From: Cohnella lupini
GTDB taxonomy: Bacteria; Bacillota; Bacilli; Paenibacillales; Paenibacillaceae
Assembly: GCF_003386205.1 (NCBI RefSeq)
Contig: NZ_QRDY01000001.1
Span: forward strand, 434,001 to 498,000
Direction: 5' to 3'
DNA length: 64,000 nucleotides
Shown: piece by piece, positions 63,901 to 64,000 of the stretch
Numbering within the stretch: the stretch's first letter is position 1
Layout of the letters: every line of letters starts with the position of its first letter
Program-made: the position numbers and the translations under genes
Notes under the pieces: model-generated
Seen by the model: only the letters and a program-made list of their open reading frames with translations
Told to the model about the DNA's origin: nothing
The model's database searches: none

Positions 63901-64000
63901 TCGGGGACGTAAACCTGGGAGCGATCGAGGAGTACAAACGCGTATTCGAGCGTTTCCACTTCCTCACCGAACAAGAAAACGACCTGATCGAAGCGAAGAC
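60951..64000 (+). CDS. smc: Chromosome segregation ATPase SMC, N-terminal part
   Basis: The frame is open from the ATG at 60951 to the window end, about 1016 codons of an expected 1190. Walker A GPNGSGKSNI is near residue 34; the first coiled-coil arm runs about 170-510, the hinge about 515-660 (GAVAELVSVPGHLEVAIETA, then MTGGS), and the second arm follows. The C-terminal head lies beyond the window. It condenses and segregates the chromosome with ScpA and ScpB. RBS GAGAGGAGAAA. Antisense ORFs across it are shadows. Confidence 0.97.
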   Translation, partial: MYLKRIELTGFKSFADRTELEFVRGITAVVGPNGSGKSNISDGIRWVLGEQSAKSLRGGNMQDIIFAGSDSRKAVNFGEVSLTLDNMDKALPLDFSEVTVTRRVHRNGESEYLINKQPCRLKDITELFMDTGIGREAYSIIGQGRIEEILSTRSEDRRGIFEEASGIVKYKSRKKEAQKKLEDTENNLIRIHDLVVELKAQIDPLKDQSEKAEAYKLLKEDLKNKEIALYVHQIEGVHTSWTQTNEKLAVLRDEQLGLSTFVSKHDAILEDERQALVRLEELLERLQDELLRCSEETEKSEGYVELLNERRVHLDRTREGLQQSLTSAEERFSIATAEEATLRLKRTQLETELSSLSAKLKDEEERLALADGSTEVEERLKGELFDTLNAMAQARNDIRYGDGQREVLERRVARIAEEEAKWREQMDALSAKREKLDEKIAEVTRTLAEVRDRYVSEGARSGELQRKLEEAQASVRRFEQKKEALVSRRDTIKELQNDYDGFQHGVREVLKASKRGNLHGVHGAVAELVSVPGHLEVAIETALGAALQHIVMEDEKTSRTAIAYLKQRQSGRATFLPLDVIRARTLPDSDRRMLEQAEGFIGVASELVGSEPKYAGIVSSMLGNVLIAESLELANRIASRLQYRFRVVTRDGDVVNAGGSMTGGSLQKKSSSLLGRQRQLEELEREIKEAETARERAKTEVDGLKKEHAQVAQNIELLRNQGEQERLKEQQTTGERDQLSQDGKLLEEQHASLQGEKAAFDAEAGGLNSSKEEAEARLAALTLEETRIQSRIREAEELRRKSASAKEELQATLTELKISIARLEQDRSAIEEQAGRQRADLSRLTAERKQFKEQLEHNETETARTTEESVQQRERLNELRIQKKQFTENIEFKRADRAEKHRELERKEGETKDQRAKLRNVEEGLRQAEIAVNRMDVELDNLLRKLTEEYEIGFELAKERYPVPEDIPTTQNEVRDMKRKITSLGDVNLGAIEEYKRVFERFHFLTEQENDLIEAK

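Overview
The window is chromosomal DNA of a spore-forming, low-to-moderate GC Gram-positive bacterium. Gene order (rsgA-rpe-spoVM-rpmB-yloU-fakA-recG; rsmD-coaD-ylbJ-tmcAL-yceD-rpmF; fapR-plsX-fabH-fabD-fabG-acpP-fabF-rnc-smc), the sporulation genes (spoVM, spoVIF, ylbJ) and protein features such as the WGxxGxxG protein point to Bacillales, most likely Paenibacillaceae (Paenibacillus or Cohnella type). No rRNA, tRNA, CRISPR array, transposase or prophage gene was seen.

Layout. 1-230: end of an MFS transporter. 0.37-16.3 kb, plus strand: housekeeping genes (homocysteine methyltransferase/MTHFR, remA, gmk, rpoZ, coaBC, priA, def, fmt, rsmB, rlmN, prpC, prkC, rsgA, rpe) followed by the 26-codon gene spoVM behind a good sigma-E-like promoter. 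16.4-22.5 kb: rpmB (minus), then yloU, fakA, degV, recG, spoVIF. 22.5-24.4 kb: an NTF2-like protein with a YheO/DauR-type PAS regulator, and a divergent Crp/Fnr regulator. 24.7-37.7 kb: a 13-kb peptide-uptake and peptide-breakdown operon, comprising a binding lipoprotein, two permeases, two ATPases, two M20 peptidases, three M24 peptidases and a PLP aminotransferase; the M20-M24 pair occurs twice in tandem. 37.8-42.6 kb, minus strand and more AT-rich: three glycosyltransferases (one fused to a methyltransferase), a separate methyltransferase, and a small unknown protein behind a candidate sigma-K promoter, read here as a possible spore-surface glycosylation locus. 42.7-45.9 kb: TPP riboswitch and terminator ahead of a thiamin-precursor ABC transporter with a small thiamin-binding protein. 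46-48.4 kb: small proteins (4-fold beta flower, DUF948, unknown, a mini-WYL plus YolD-like pair behind a LexA box, WGxxGxxG). 48.4-49.0 kb: two tiny ORFs and a probable structured RNA on the minus strand. 49.1-53.8 kb: rsmD, coaD, ylbJ, tmcAL, yceD, rpmF. 53.8-64 kb: a leader with a 67-bp direct repeat and a FapR-box-like site, then the fap/fab fatty-acid operon, rnc and the start of smc.

How the genes work together. Most of the window is core metabolism, translation and replication. The accessory parts are the peptide operon (import, then dipeptidase and Xaa-Pro type hydrolysis, then transamination), the glycosylation cluster and the small SOS-like cassette. The least explained items are the duplicated M20-M24 peptidase operon, the minus-strand RNA upstream of rsmD, the LexA-controlled mini-WYL/YolD pair, and the sigma-K-like protein beside the glycosyltransferases. 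All functional statements come from reading motifs by eye; no database search was run.
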